A DNA stretch of 64,000 nucleotides from JACCZX01 sp963829995 (GTDB lineage: Bacteria > Pseudomonadota > Gammaproteobacteria > Burkholderiales > Burkholderiaceae_F). The stretch spans positions 186,001 to 250,000 of the forward strand of contig CAWHKW010000031.1 of assembly GCA_963829995.1 (NCBI GenBank). Reading direction: 5' to 3'. The position numbers and the translations under genes are program-made. The number at the start of each line of letters is the position of its first letter. Position 1 is the stretch's first letter. Below the pieces are notes generated by a model, which had not been told where the DNA came from, ran no database searches, and was given only the letters and a program-made list of their open reading frames with translations. Positions 1-7,534 of this stretch are shown here, in pieces.

Positions 1-424
1 GATCAGCAGCAGCGGGACGATGGCGATGGCCGTCAAATTCGGCTACGAGAAAAACAAAAAAATGACGTTTGTCCTGTTGCTGATCACCGCGGCATTGGGC
101 GCGTCGTTTGTCGGAATGCAGGCTTTTGAGTGGACCAAGCTGATTCAAGAGGGCGTGCGTCCCTGGGGCAACCCGATGGGCGCTGCGCAGTTCGGCTCGG
201 CGTTTTTCATGATCACGGGCTTCCACGGCACCCACGTGTCGATCGGCGTGATTTTCCTGATCATCGTGGCCATTAAAGTCTGGCGGGGAGACCTGGATCG
301 CCAGGCACCGGGTTTTTTGACCGGCAGGAAGGGGAACTACGAGATCGTCGAAACCATGGGACTTTATTGGCACTTCGTCGATCTGGTGTGGGTATTCATC
401 TTCGCGCTTTTCTATCTCTGGTAG
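1..424 (+). CDS. Cytochrome c oxidase subunit III, C-terminal part (5' end outside window)
   Basis: The reading frame is open from the first bases, so only about the last 140 residues of a roughly 270-290 residue subunit are present. The Met at position 20 is internal. Four hydrophobic segments are visible, with the subunit III signatures GFHGTHVSIG in the middle and ETMGLYWHFVDLVWVF near the C-terminus. Subunit III is an inner-membrane part of heme-copper oxidase that stabilises the catalytic subunit I. Subunit IV follows 8 bases downstream, then heme O synthase and a Sco chaperone, so this is the end of an oxidase operon. Whether the oxidase is of the main aa3 or an alternative cox type cannot be told from this piece. 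Confidence 0.93.
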   Translation, partial: ISSSGTMAMAVKFGYEKNKKMTFVLLLITAALGASFVGMQAFEWTKLIQEGVRPWGNPMGAAQFGSAFFMITGFHGTHVSIGVIFLIIVAIKVWRGDLDRQAPGFLTGRKGNYEIVETMGLYWHFVDLVWVFIFALFYLW

Positions 425-432
425 AGGAAATC

Positions 433-813
433 GTGGCACACACAGAAGGGCACCAGCATTCGGCCGGGACCGTCGCACACGTAGAGGGGCAACAACACCC
501 GATCGGCATCTATCTGAAGATATGGGCCTTGTTGTTCGTACTCAGCGCCGCGTCTTACCTCGTTGACTACTTCCACGTTCAGGGTTACCTCAGGTGGTTT
601 CTGATCCTCACGTTCATGATGATGAAGGCAGGGCTAATCGTTGCCGTCTTCATGCACATGGTATGGGAACGGCTGGCGCTGATATACGCCATTCTGTTGC
701 CGCCGTTGTTGTTGATGTTTCTGCTGGGAATCGGCGCGCTCGAAGCGGACTACACTTTTTTCACGCGTGAAACATTTTTCGGGCCGGGGCCCGCGAAGCC
801 GATCGGACACTAG
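433..813 (+). CDS. Cytochrome c oxidase subunit IV (prokaryotic type), GTG start
   Basis: A small subunit of about 126 residues with three membrane segments, including an Met-rich one (LTFMMMKAGLIVAVFMHM) typical of prokaryotic COX subunit IV. I chose GTG at 433 because an AGAGGA ribosome site lies 4-9 bases upstream and the longer frame from 367 would overlap subunit III. The N-terminus is His-rich and looks duplicated: VAHTEGHQHSAG is followed at once by TVAHVEGQQHPIG. The gene lies 8 bases after subunit III, so it is co-transcribed. The subunit is usually not needed for catalysis and helps assembly or stability. Confidence 0.88.
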   Translation: MAHTEGHQHSAGTVAHVEGQQHPIGIYLKIWALLFVLSAASYLVDYFHVQGYLRWFLILTFMMMKAGLIVAVFMHMVWERLALIYAILLPPLLLMFLLGIGALEADYTFFTRETFFGPGPAKPIGH

Positions 814-823
814 TCGGCGCAGG

Positions 824-1384
824 TTACGAATGGCGAATCATTACGCCCTTCTGCTGTAACGCGATAAGCCAGTGCGGGGCTGATGATCCCGTTCCTGCGA
901 GTTCGACCTGCGGGTGCAATTTCAGCACCTCCTCCAGTAGCGCTTCCTGGTTGGGCTTCAGATCCATAAAGAAGATGTGTTTGCCATCGCGCAGGGCTTG
1001 TTCGAAACGCTTGAAGTCATGATTGGGTTCCTGGATTCCACGCAATCCACCTTCCCAGGTGCAAAAGCCGAGCATCACGACAGCGAGGAATATGAAGGGC
1101 ATCCAGCCGACAGCGGACTCCGTCCAGCCGGCAAAGTAAGCGATGGCAAGCACCAGCACGAAGGCGCAAAGCCCGACCACGGCGCCTCGTATCGTGGAGT
1201 GGACAATATCGTTCTTCATGAATGACTGGACCTCGTGCAGATGATGGTGATGCTCCACCTCCGCATCGGCGCGGCTGAGCACGTGGATTTGCGAGGCGGA
1301 AACGCCGCCGGCTTCCAGTTGTTCTTCAAAAACTTCCAGGTCGTCCAGGCTGTCGCTGATGAAATAATGCCTTAGCATCTTCAT
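824..1384 (-). CDS. Conserved two-helix membrane protein of unknown function
   Basis: A protein of 186 residues. A soluble N-terminal part holds a His cluster (EVEHHHHLHE, about residues 43-52), followed by two transmembrane helices (about residues 67-86 and 92-108) and a soluble C-terminal part of about 75 residues. A GGAG ribosome site lies about 6 bases before the ATG. It is convergent with the oxidase genes, 10 bases from the end of subunit IV. Similar small proteins are found in proteobacteria, often under vague names, and I do not assign a function. The His cluster could bind metal, which would fit the copper-oxidase neighbourhood, but that is inference. Confidence 0.7.
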   Translation of the reverse strand: MKMLRHYFISDSLDDLEVFEEQLEAGGVSASQIHVLSRADAEVEHHHHLHEVQSFMKNDIVHSTIRGAVVGLCAFVLVLAIAYFAGWTESAVGWMPFIFLAVVMLGFCTWEGGLRGIQEPNHDFKRFEQALRDGKHIFFMDLKPNQEALLEEVLKLHPQVELAGTGSSAPHWLIALQQKGVMIRHS

Positions 1385-1535
1385 AGTATCTCCACCGGTT
1401 CATTTCGTTGGCATACGTGACGCGGATTAAGATGACTCGGATTCAGGGTGCCATTGTGCCAGCCGGCTTTATTCTTGAATATCCATTCAACTTTGCGCAA
1501 TCGCTAAACTTCAAGCTCGACTCGCAGGGTTCTGC

Positions 1536-2444
1536 ATGACCGCTAATACGACTACCGAACTTCACAGCCCCGGCGACCGCAGCGCTGCACATTTGCTCGC
1601 GCAATACTGGGCGCTGACGAAGCCGCGCGTGACGCAGCTCGCGATCTTCTGTGCAGTGATCGGCATGTTCCTGTCGACGGCAGAACTGCCCCCATGGCGC
1701 CTGGTGTTGATTGCGACGCTCGGCATCTGGCTGCTGGCCGGCGCCGCGTTTGCCGTTAACTCGCTGATCGAGAAGCACATCGACGGAAAAATGGCACGCA
1801 CGCGCATGCGACCGTTGCCGCGCGGAGAGTTGTCGCCGCTGCAGGCCATCGTGTTTTCAGGCTTGATCGGCGGCGCTGGCATGTGGTTGCTGTACAGCTT
1901 CGTGAATCCGCTGACAATGTGGCTTACGTTCGCGACCTTCCTTGGCTATGCCGTGGTCTACACCGTGTTGCTGAAGCCAAATACGCCGCAGAATATTGTC
2001 ATCGGTGGCATGAGCGGCGCAATGCCGCCGGTTCTCGGGTGGGCGGCGATGACCAATAGCGCACCGGCCGAGGCTTGGCTGCTCGCATTGATTATTTTCG
2101 TCTGGACGCCGCCGCACTTTTGGTCCCTTGCGCTGTACCGGCTTGATGACTATCGGAAGGCAGGGTTGCCGATGCTGCCAATCACGCACGGTGTGGTGTT
2201 AACGCGGCTGCACATCCTGATGTACACGTTGGTCTTGGTTGCAGTCACCACGCTGCCGTTCGTGATTCGAATGGCGGGTGTGCTGTACCTGGTTGCGGCG
2301 CTTGCACTCGGCGCGATTTTTGTCGGCTACGCGTGGAAGCTGTATCGAAGCTACAGCGACAAACTGGCGCGTGCGACGTTCAGCTATTCGATCGTCTATC
2401 TGGCGGCGCTGTTCGCTGCATTGCTGATAGACAAGTTTATATAG
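1536..2444 (+). CDS. ctaB: Protoheme IX farnesyltransferase (heme O synthase)
   Basis: A UbiA-family membrane prenyltransferase of 302 residues that adds a farnesyl group to heme b to make heme O for the oxidase. The conserved aspartate region reads NSLIEKHIDGKMARTRMRPL (about residues 74-93), matching the N-x3-E-x3-D pattern of heme O synthases. The second polar loop has the conserved WTPPHFWSLAL motif. About eight to nine hydrophobic segments are present and the length is normal (290-310). It sits between oxidase subunits and the copper chaperone sco, the usual arrangement for oxidase maturation genes. Confidence 0.96.
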   Translation: MTANTTTELHSPGDRSAAHLLAQYWALTKPRVTQLAIFCAVIGMFLSTAELPPWRLVLIATLGIWLLAGAAFAVNSLIEKHIDGKMARTRMRPLPRGELSPLQAIVFSGLIGGAGMWLLYSFVNPLTMWLTFATFLGYAVVYTVLLKPNTPQNIVIGGMSGAMPPVLGWAAMTNSAPAEAWLLALIIFVWTPPHFWSLALYRLDDYRKAGLPMLPITHGVVLTRLHILMYTLVLVAVTTLPFVIRMAGVLYLVAALALGAIFVGYAWKLYRSYSDKLARATFSYSIVYLAALFAALLIDKFI

Positions 2445-2451
2445 TCAGATA

Positions 2452-2472
2452 AGCCGGTGCTGCGCACCGGCT
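2452..2472. repeat. 8-bp inverted repeat between ctaB and sco
   Basis: Perfect arms agccggtg and caccggct flank a 5-base loop, ending 7 bases before the sco start codon. There is no T-run, so it is not an intrinsic terminator. In the transcript the hairpin would sit beside the sco ribosome site. It has the look of a small dispersed extragenic palindrome, but other copies cannot be checked here. Confidence 0.55.
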
Positions 2473-2479
2473 ACGCAAG

Positions 2480-3047
2480 ATGTTAAGAACATTGGCCGTC
2501 ATTTTTCTACTAGCGGGCTGCGGCGGCGGCGCACAGAAGTTCAATGGCGTCGACATCACGGGTGCGAATTACGCGCGCGATTTCGCGCTGACCGACCACA
2601 CCGGCGCCAAGCGCACGCTGGCCGACTATCGCGGCAAGGTCGTCGCGGTTTTTTTCGGCTTTACGCAGTGCCCTGATGTGTGCCCCACCACATTGAGCGA
2701 TTTGGCGCAGGTTAAGAAGCGATTGGGCAATGATGGAGATCAGCTGCAAGTGATTTTCATCACGGTCGATCCCGAGCGCGACTCACAGGCGGTTCTGCAG
2801 CGCTACGTGCCGTCCTTCGACCCCAGTTTCGTCGCGTTGTACGGCTCTGCCGAACAAACAGCGGCTACCGCGAAAGAATTCAAGGTGTTTTATCAGAAGG
2901 CGGCGGGAAAGACTGCCCACGTCGTATTCGATCGATCACACCGCCGGCACTTATGTCTTCGACCGCGAAGGCCGGGTGCGCCTGTTCGTCAGGCACGGAG
3001 AGGGCGTCGAGCCGATCATTGCCGATCTGAAAAGGTTCTTGAGCTAG
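2480..3047 (+). CDS. Sco1/SenC copper chaperone lipoprotein, frameshifted
   Basis: A thioredoxin-fold copper chaperone for the CuA site of cytochrome oxidase. It has a lipoprotein signal with lipobox LLAGC (Cys14) and the copper motif CPDVCP in the sequence GFTQCPDVCPTTL. The frame breaks near 2916-2918. Read straight on, it gives an Arg-rich tail to 3154 that runs into the convergent gene. With one C removed from the CCC run, the frame continues with YSIDHTAGTYVFD, including the conserved copper-ligand His, and stops at 3047, directly abutting the next gene. The true product is about 188 residues. It is either a recent frameshift that removes the His ligand or a sequencing error. Confidence 0.88.
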
Positions 3048-3677
3048 TCACTCGATTTTGCCGCTCGTGGCATCGATGCGGGTTTGACTCGAAATCACAA
3101 GGCCCGGACCGATGTGATCGCGTATGTCGAACAGCTCCGCGATCGCGGGTGTGATATCGAGTTCGAATCCTAAAAAAACACTCGCGTTCGCACTCTGGTA
3201 ATCGCTCGCTGCGTACGCGGTACGGCCTGGCGCGAGCACCCCGTGGACTTCGAACGGATCGAACACCACCACGGTTCCGGGCGCAACGGCGGCTCGCACG
3301 TCGGCGCGCGGAAAAACGAGCTCCATTGCAGGTGTGACGATGCACCAGACGCCGAAGAGCCGGCCGTCGTAGTGCGCATCATTATGAAAAAAGGCGCCCC
3401 GGCAGTAATACCACTCGAAACTGGGCCGCAGCGCAGCGCTAAGCGGGTCACCGAGAGCGTCTGCAAGCTCCTTGTGCGCAGTCGGGCACTGCGATGTGCC
3501 TGCGGAATGCACCTTGCCCACGGCGCCGCCGTGGCCGCCTGCGATGTCGAGCGCTAAAGCGCGCAATCGTGCATCCGCGGTGCGTTCTCCGACGGCGACC
3601 ATTCTCGCAATCGAGCGCCCGATACCTGCGGCGCTTCGGCTGCTGGCAGCCGGTGCAGTTGTCGCGATCAATCGCAT
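3048..3677 (-). CDS. Uncharacterised protein with a possible HxD...H metal site
   Basis: A protein of 209 residues that I do not recognise with confidence. The middle has YYCRGAFFHNDAHYDGRLFG and about 55 residues further on FDPFEVHGVL. This pattern of HxD followed by a distal His in a beta-rich context resembles the iron site of 2-oxoglutarate/Fe(II) oxygenases and related double-stranded beta-helix proteins. No clear 2-oxoglutarate-binding Arg motif can be pointed to. The gene lies downstream of rpoH on the same strand, beyond the rpoH terminator. It is convergent with and abuts sco. An independent promoter must lie between 3678 and 3700. Confidence 0.55.
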   Translation of the reverse strand: MRLIATTAPAASSRSAAGIGRSIARMVAVGERTADARLRALALDIAGGHGGAVGKVHSAGTSQCPTAHKELADALGDPLSAALRPSFEWYYCRGAFFHNDAHYDGRLFGVWCIVTPAMELVFPRADVRAAVAPGTVVVFDPFEVHGVLAPGRTAYAASDYQSANASVFLGFELDITPAIAELFDIRDHIGPGLVISSQTRIDATSGKIE

Positions 3678-3699
3678 CGCATCGCTTTGTCGAGGTTAC

Positions 3700-3727
3700 A
3701 AAAAAAGCCCCGGGCGTACCGGGGCTT
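3700..3727 (-). terminator. Rho-independent terminator of rpoH
   Basis: A perfect 9-bp stem (aagccccgg / ccggggctt, 3705-3713 and 3719-3727) with a 5-base loop. Read on the minus strand it is followed by a run of T. It lies about 100 bases after the rpoH stop and just before the start of the next minus-strand gene, so it separates the two transcription units. Confidence 0.9.
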
Positions 3728-3825
3728 GAGTGTCCGCCTCATCGGAGGAGAGGGGGAATAACAGAGGCGGACCTTGCTTCAACCAACCAACCAGAAGCCG
3801 CGGCCCGCTGAGGGATCAGTACGGG

Positions 3826-4755
3826 TTATGCGTACTCCACCAAAGCGCTTCGCATCTTCTGTAAAGCTTTGGCTTCGATCTGTCGAATTCGTTCCGCCGA
3901 CACTCCGAATTCCTGCGCGAGGTCGTGCAGCGTGGATGTCCCCACCTTACCGTCCTGGTCTTCGTTCAACCAGCGAGCCTCCACGATGCGGCGGCTGCGC
4001 GGATCCAGATCCTGCAGCGCTTCGAGTACGCCTTCGCTCTGCAGCGTGTCGTATTCGCGACGCTGCAACACCTGGGTCGGCTCCGAATCGGTGTCAGCCA
4101 AGTACGCGATTGGCGCGAATTCTTCCTCGCCGTCGTCGATACGCCCCTCAAGCGCGATATCGCCGCCGGAAAGCCGGGTTTCCATCTCCGAAACCTCCTC
4201 GCGCTTGACATTGAGCTCGCGCGCGATGTCGCCGACCTGGTCCTGAGACATCGTTCCGAGGCCCTGCTTCATGCTGCGCAGGTTAAAAAACAGCTTGCGC
4301 TGGGCCTTGGTGGTCGCGACTTTGACGAGCCTCCAGTTCTTTAGAACGAACTCATGAATTTCTGCCCGGATCCAATGCAAAGCGAACGACACCAGCCGTA
4401 CCCCACGCTCGGGATCGAAACGCTTGACCGCCTTCATCAGTCCGATATTGCCCTCCTGGATCAGGTCGGCGTGCGGCAGGCCGTAACCAAGATAATTGCG
4501 TGCGACTGCGACCACCAGGCGAAGGTGCGACATCACCAATCGGCCGGCTGAATCCAAATTGTCGTTGTCGCGGAACTCGCGGGCCAAACGGATCTCTTCA
4601 TCCGGCGTCAGCATCGGTACCCGGTTCACGGCTTGGATGTAGGCGTCAATGCTGCCCAAGCTTCCGGGGCTGAGCGCAAAGGCTTGCATACCCATCGGGA
4701 CAAGGGCGTTTCCGACATTTTTAGCGTTTCGTGCCACGTATTTCTCCAGTTTCAT
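3826..4755 (-). CDS. rpoH: RNA polymerase heat-shock sigma factor sigma-32
   Basis: A sigma-70 family protein of 309 residues of the RpoH type. Region 1.2 is IDAYIQAVNRVPMLTPDEE, region 2 contains NYLGYGLPHADLIQEGNIGL and FDPERGVRLVSFALHWIRAE, and the RpoH box region has NWRLVKVATTKAQRKLFFNL. The C-terminal helix-turn-helix ends with EFGVSAERIRQIEAKALQKM. The N-terminus is about 20 residues longer than in many relatives, so an internal ATG at 4695 or 4689 could be the true start; no clear ribosome site marks either choice. A perfect CIRCE operator lies 5 bases before the ATG at 4755, implying HrcA repression. A strong terminator follows the gene. Confidence 0.96.
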   Translation of the reverse strand: MKLEKYVARNAKNVGNALVPMGMQAFALSPGSLGSIDAYIQAVNRVPMLTPDEEIRLAREFRDNDNLDSAGRLVMSHLRLVVAVARNYLGYGLPHADLIQEGNIGLMKAVKRFDPERGVRLVSFALHWIRAEIHEFVLKNWRLVKVATTKAQRKLFFNLRSMKQGLGTMSQDQVGDIARELNVKREEVSEMETRLSGGDIALEGRIDDGEEEFAPIAYLADTDSEPTQVLQRREYDTLQSEGVLEALQDLDPRSRRIVEARWLNEDQDGKVGTSTLHDLAQEFGVSAERIRQIEAKALQKMRSALVEYA

Positions 4756-4760
4756 TTAGC

Positions 4761-4787
4761 TTAGCACTCACGTTTGCCGAGTGCTAA
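4761..4787 (-). promoter_or_regulatory. CIRCE element (HrcA operator) upstream of rpoH
   Basis: TTAGCACTC, then 9 bases, then GAGTGCTAA: an exact match to the CIRCE consensus bound by the heat-shock repressor HrcA. It lies 5 bases upstream of the rpoH ATG, so it occupies the leader where the ribosome site should be and would also fold as a 9-bp hairpin in the mRNA. CIRCE is best known in front of groESL and dnaK. Here it places the sigma-32 gene itself under HrcA. Confidence 0.95.
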
Positions 4788-4816
4788 GTCTTAGAGGAGG
4801 CCGAGTTCCGAGAGTT

Positions 4817-4843
4817 CAATTCCGACTGCTGTAGTCGGAATTG
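4817..4843. repeat. Perfect 11-bp inverted repeat in the rpoH-ppk intergenic region
   Basis: The arms caattccgact (4817-4827) and agtcggaattg (4833-4843) are perfect complements around the 5-base loop gctgt. No T-run follows on either strand, so it is not a standard terminator. It lies 29 bases beyond the CIRCE element in the divergent rpoH-ppk region. It could be an operator for an unknown regulator or a leader hairpin in rpoH mRNA. Confidence 0.8.
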
Positions 4844-4940
4844 ATCTATCAATGTGAGTGCACACTTACTCTCTGACTTCGTCGCGTCGGCCGGCCGAGT
4901 GGCTTGCTACTAGGTCATCGAACTGTCATCGTCAATCACT

Positions 4941-7055
4941 ATGGTCCGCCGTCACGATCGTAAACACCCCAAGCGCAAGCGCTCCCACCGAGACACTCCT
5001 TTGATTGCTCCGACGGATCTGTATTTGAACCGGGAGCTGTCGCTGCTTGCGTTCAACGAACGCGTCTTGGCAATGGCGGCGCGTCCGTCGGTGCCGCTGG
5101 CCGAGCGGCTGCGCTACGTGTGCATCGTGTCATCCAACCTCGATGAGTTTTTTGAGGTCCGCGTTTCCGATTTGACCGAGGGCGTTGTGGCCGGTTCATC
5201 GCCGCAGGTATATGCGACCGTGCTTGAGCGCGCTCACCGGCTAGTCGCCCAGCAGTACGAGCTTTATAACCACACGATCATGCCGGCGCTGGCAAAACAG
5301 GACATCGTGATCATCAATCATGCGCAGCGAACCGCTGATCAGCGCGCCTGGCTGCGCGACTACGTGCAACGTGAAGTGAAGCCGCTGCTGGCGCCCATCG
5401 GCCTCGACCCATCGCATCCGTTCCCACAAGTGCTGAACAAGTCGCTGAACTTCATCATGCAACTGGAAGGCAAGGACGCCTTCGGGCGGCCGTCGGCGAT
5501 CGCGATCCTGAAAGTGCCGCGCGTGTTGCCGAGGGTGATTCCGCTGCCGGCCAAACTGGCTCCGGGCAAGCAGGCGTTCGTGCTGCTGACGTCGGCCATA
5601 CGCGCTCACCTTCAGGACTTGTTTCCAGGCCGCGTTATCAGCGGCTTTTCGCAATTTCGTGTCACCCGCGACTCGGACCTGACCGTCGACGAGCGCGAGG
5701 TTCACAACCTGCGCCAGGCGATGCGCATGGAACTGACACAGCGGCACTTTGGCAATGCGGTGCGGCTCGAAATTTTGCGCACGTGCCCACTGCCGTTGCA
5801 GCAGCTATTGCAGGAACAGTTTCAGATTCCCAGCGCGGCGGTGTTTCAGGTCGACGGGCCGGTCAACCTGGTTCGCCTCAATCAACTGGTCGACTTGTTG
5901 ACCCAGCCGAAGCTGCGCTGGCCGCCGTTTGCGCCCGCCTGGCCGCGCAAGGTGGCGCACAGCTCCGATATGTTCGAAGCGATGAAGCAGGGCGACATAC
6001 TGCTGCACCATCCGTTCGAAAGCTTCGAGCCGGTGATCGAATTCTTGAGGCAGTCGGCAGTCGATCCGCGCGTTGCCGCGATACGAATGACGCTTTATCG
6101 CACCGGCATCAGCTCGGTGATGGTCGATATCCTCGAAGAGGCAGCGCGGCGTGGCAAGGAAGTCACGGCGATCGTCGAGCTCAAAGCCCGCTTCGACGAA
6201 GAGGCCAACATTAATCTCGCCGAGCGCTTGGAAGCGGTCGGCGCGCAAGTCGTCTACGGCGTGCTGGGACTGAAGACGCACGGAAAGATGACGCTGGTAT
6301 TGCGGCGCGAGGAAGTGCGCGGCCGACCGACGCTGGTGCGCTATGCACATCTGGGCACGGGCAACTATCACTCGGCCACGACCAAGCTTTACACCGACTT
6401 CGGCATGCTGACCACCAATGCCGAGATCTGCAGCGACATGGAAAAGGCGTTCCTGCACATGACCAGCCTCACCAAGGTAGAACGGCTGAAACACTTATGG
6501 ATGGCGCCGTTTACCCTGCACCGAAACCTGCTACGCGCACTAGCCAACGAAGTGAAAATCGCCAACAGCGGCAAGCAGGCGCGGGTCATTGCGAAGATGA
6601 ACGCGCTTACCGACGAGGCCACGATCATGGCGCTTTACGGCGCGTCTCAAGCCGGCGTGCAGATCGATCTGATCGTGCGCGGCGCGTGTGCATTGCGTGC
6701 GGGCGTAAAAGGGTTGTCGGACAACATTCGCGTGCGCTCGATCGTCGGGCAGTTTCTCGAGCACCACCGCATCTACTACTTTCGCAACGGCGGCGCGCCC
6801 AAGGTTTATTTGTCGAGCGCCGACTGGATGGGCCGCAACCTCTTTCGGCGAATCGAGATCGCCTGGCCGGTGCTTGATCCCAAGTTGCGCAAGCGCGTGG
6901 TTGACGAGGGCCTGACTCCCTATCTCGACGACACGCGAGACGCCTGGAACTTGGAGGCAGACGGCGAGTATCGGGCGCCGAAGACCGGCCCGGCCGGCCG
7001 ATCCGCACAACGCGAGTTGCTGACTAAGCTGGCAGCACGCGTGGGCGACGCATAA
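4941..7055 (+). CDS. ppk: Polyphosphate kinase 1
   Basis: A protein of 704 residues with the four-domain PPK1 layout. It reversibly moves the gamma phosphate of ATP onto polyphosphate. The N-terminal domain starts with YLNRELSLLAFNERVL. The catalytic half holds the two phospholipase-D-like domains, with the autophosphorylated His at about residue 447 in KTHGKM, followed by RYAHLGTGNYH and KLYTDFGMLT. The C-terminal domain has YLSSADWMGRNLFRRIE. The first 20 residues are very basic (VRRHDRKHPKRKRSHR). It overlaps sixA at TAATG, so translation of the two is coupled, and it faces ppx, which reverses its action. Confidence 0.97.
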   Translation: MVRRHDRKHPKRKRSHRDTPLIAPTDLYLNRELSLLAFNERVLAMAARPSVPLAERLRYVCIVSSNLDEFFEVRVSDLTEGVVAGSSPQVYATVLERAHRLVAQQYELYNHTIMPALAKQDIVIINHAQRTADQRAWLRDYVQREVKPLLAPIGLDPSHPFPQVLNKSLNFIMQLEGKDAFGRPSAIAILKVPRVLPRVIPLPAKLAPGKQAFVLLTSAIRAHLQDLFPGRVISGFSQFRVTRDSDLTVDEREVHNLRQAMRMELTQRHFGNAVRLEILRTCPLPLQQLLQEQFQIPSAAVFQVDGPVNLVRLNQLVDLLTQPKLRWPPFAPAWPRKVAHSSDMFEAMKQGDILLHHPFESFEPVIEFLRQSAVDPRVAAIRMTLYRTGISSVMVDILEEAARRGKEVTAIVELKARFDEEANINLAERLEAVGAQVVYGVLGLKTHGKMTLVLRREEVRGRPTLVRYAHLGTGNYHSATTKLYTDFGMLTTNAEICSDMEKAFLHMTSLTKVERLKHLWMAPFTLHRNLLRALANEVKIANSGKQARVIAKMNALTDEATIMALYGASQAGVQIDLIVRGACALRAGVKGLSDNIRVRSIVGQFLEHHRIYYFRNGGAPKVYLSSADWMGRNLFRRIEIAWPVLDPKLRKRVVDEGLTPYLDDTRDAWNLEADGEYRAPKTGPAGRSAQRELLTKLAARVGDA

Positions 7056-7519
7056 TGGAACTCATACTCTGGCGTCACGCAGACGCAGAGCCGGGCGAAC
7101 CCGACTTGCACCGTAATCTGACCGCGAAAGGCGAGAAGCAAGCGCGCAGGGTTGCCGAATGGCTGCAGACGCGCTTGCCGCAGACCGCGAAAATTTACGT
7201 GAGCCCAGCACGGCGCGCGCAGCAGACCGCTCAAGCGCTGGCTGAGATTTCGCATCACAAGCTACGCACGGTCGAAGAGCTCGCGCCGGGTGCATCCGCC
7301 GCCGAAGTGATCGCTGCCGCAGACTGGCCGAGATCGAAAGCCGCCATCGTTATCGTCGGTCACCAGCCGACATTGGGCCTGGTCGCTAGCGAACTGCTAA
7401 GTGGTCAGGCGCTCGAATGGTCGCTAAAGAAAGGTGGCGTATGGTGGCTGAGCCGCAGCGACCAAAACGGAAACGGTGAGACCGTCCTGCGCGCTGTGAT
7501 CAACCCCGACCTGGTGTAG
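7055..7519 (+). CDS. sixA: Phosphohistidine phosphatase SixA family
   Basis: A histidine-phosphatase (RHG family) protein of 154 residues. The catalytic motif near the N-terminus reads LILWRHADAEPGE and the second His is in VGHQPTLG (about residue 105). SixA removes phosphate from phosphohistidine in signalling proteins, including the nitrogen PTS in E. coli. Its start overlaps the ppk stop. Since PPK1 works through a phosphohistidine intermediate and a nitrogen-PTS ptsN gene lies at 29 kb, either could be its partner, but that is inference. Confidence 0.88.
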   Translation: MELILWRHADAEPGEPDLHRNLTAKGEKQARRVAEWLQTRLPQTAKIYVSPARRAQQTAQALAEISHHKLRTVEELAPGASAAEVIAAADWPRSKAAIVIVGHQPTLGLVASELLSGQALEWSLKKGGVWWLSRSDQNGNGETVLRAVINPDLV

Positions 7520-7534
7520 GCGTCTGGCAGGGAG

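Noticed and set aside
3732..3772. Inverted repeat gtccgcctc / gaggcggac after the rpoH stop
   Set aside because: Perfect 9-bp arms, but a 23-base loop and no T-run; the true terminator is the adjacent one at 3700-3727.
4817..4843. Intrinsic terminator at the 11-bp inverted repeat
   Set aside because: Neither strand has a T-run after the stem, and it lies in a divergent promoter region.
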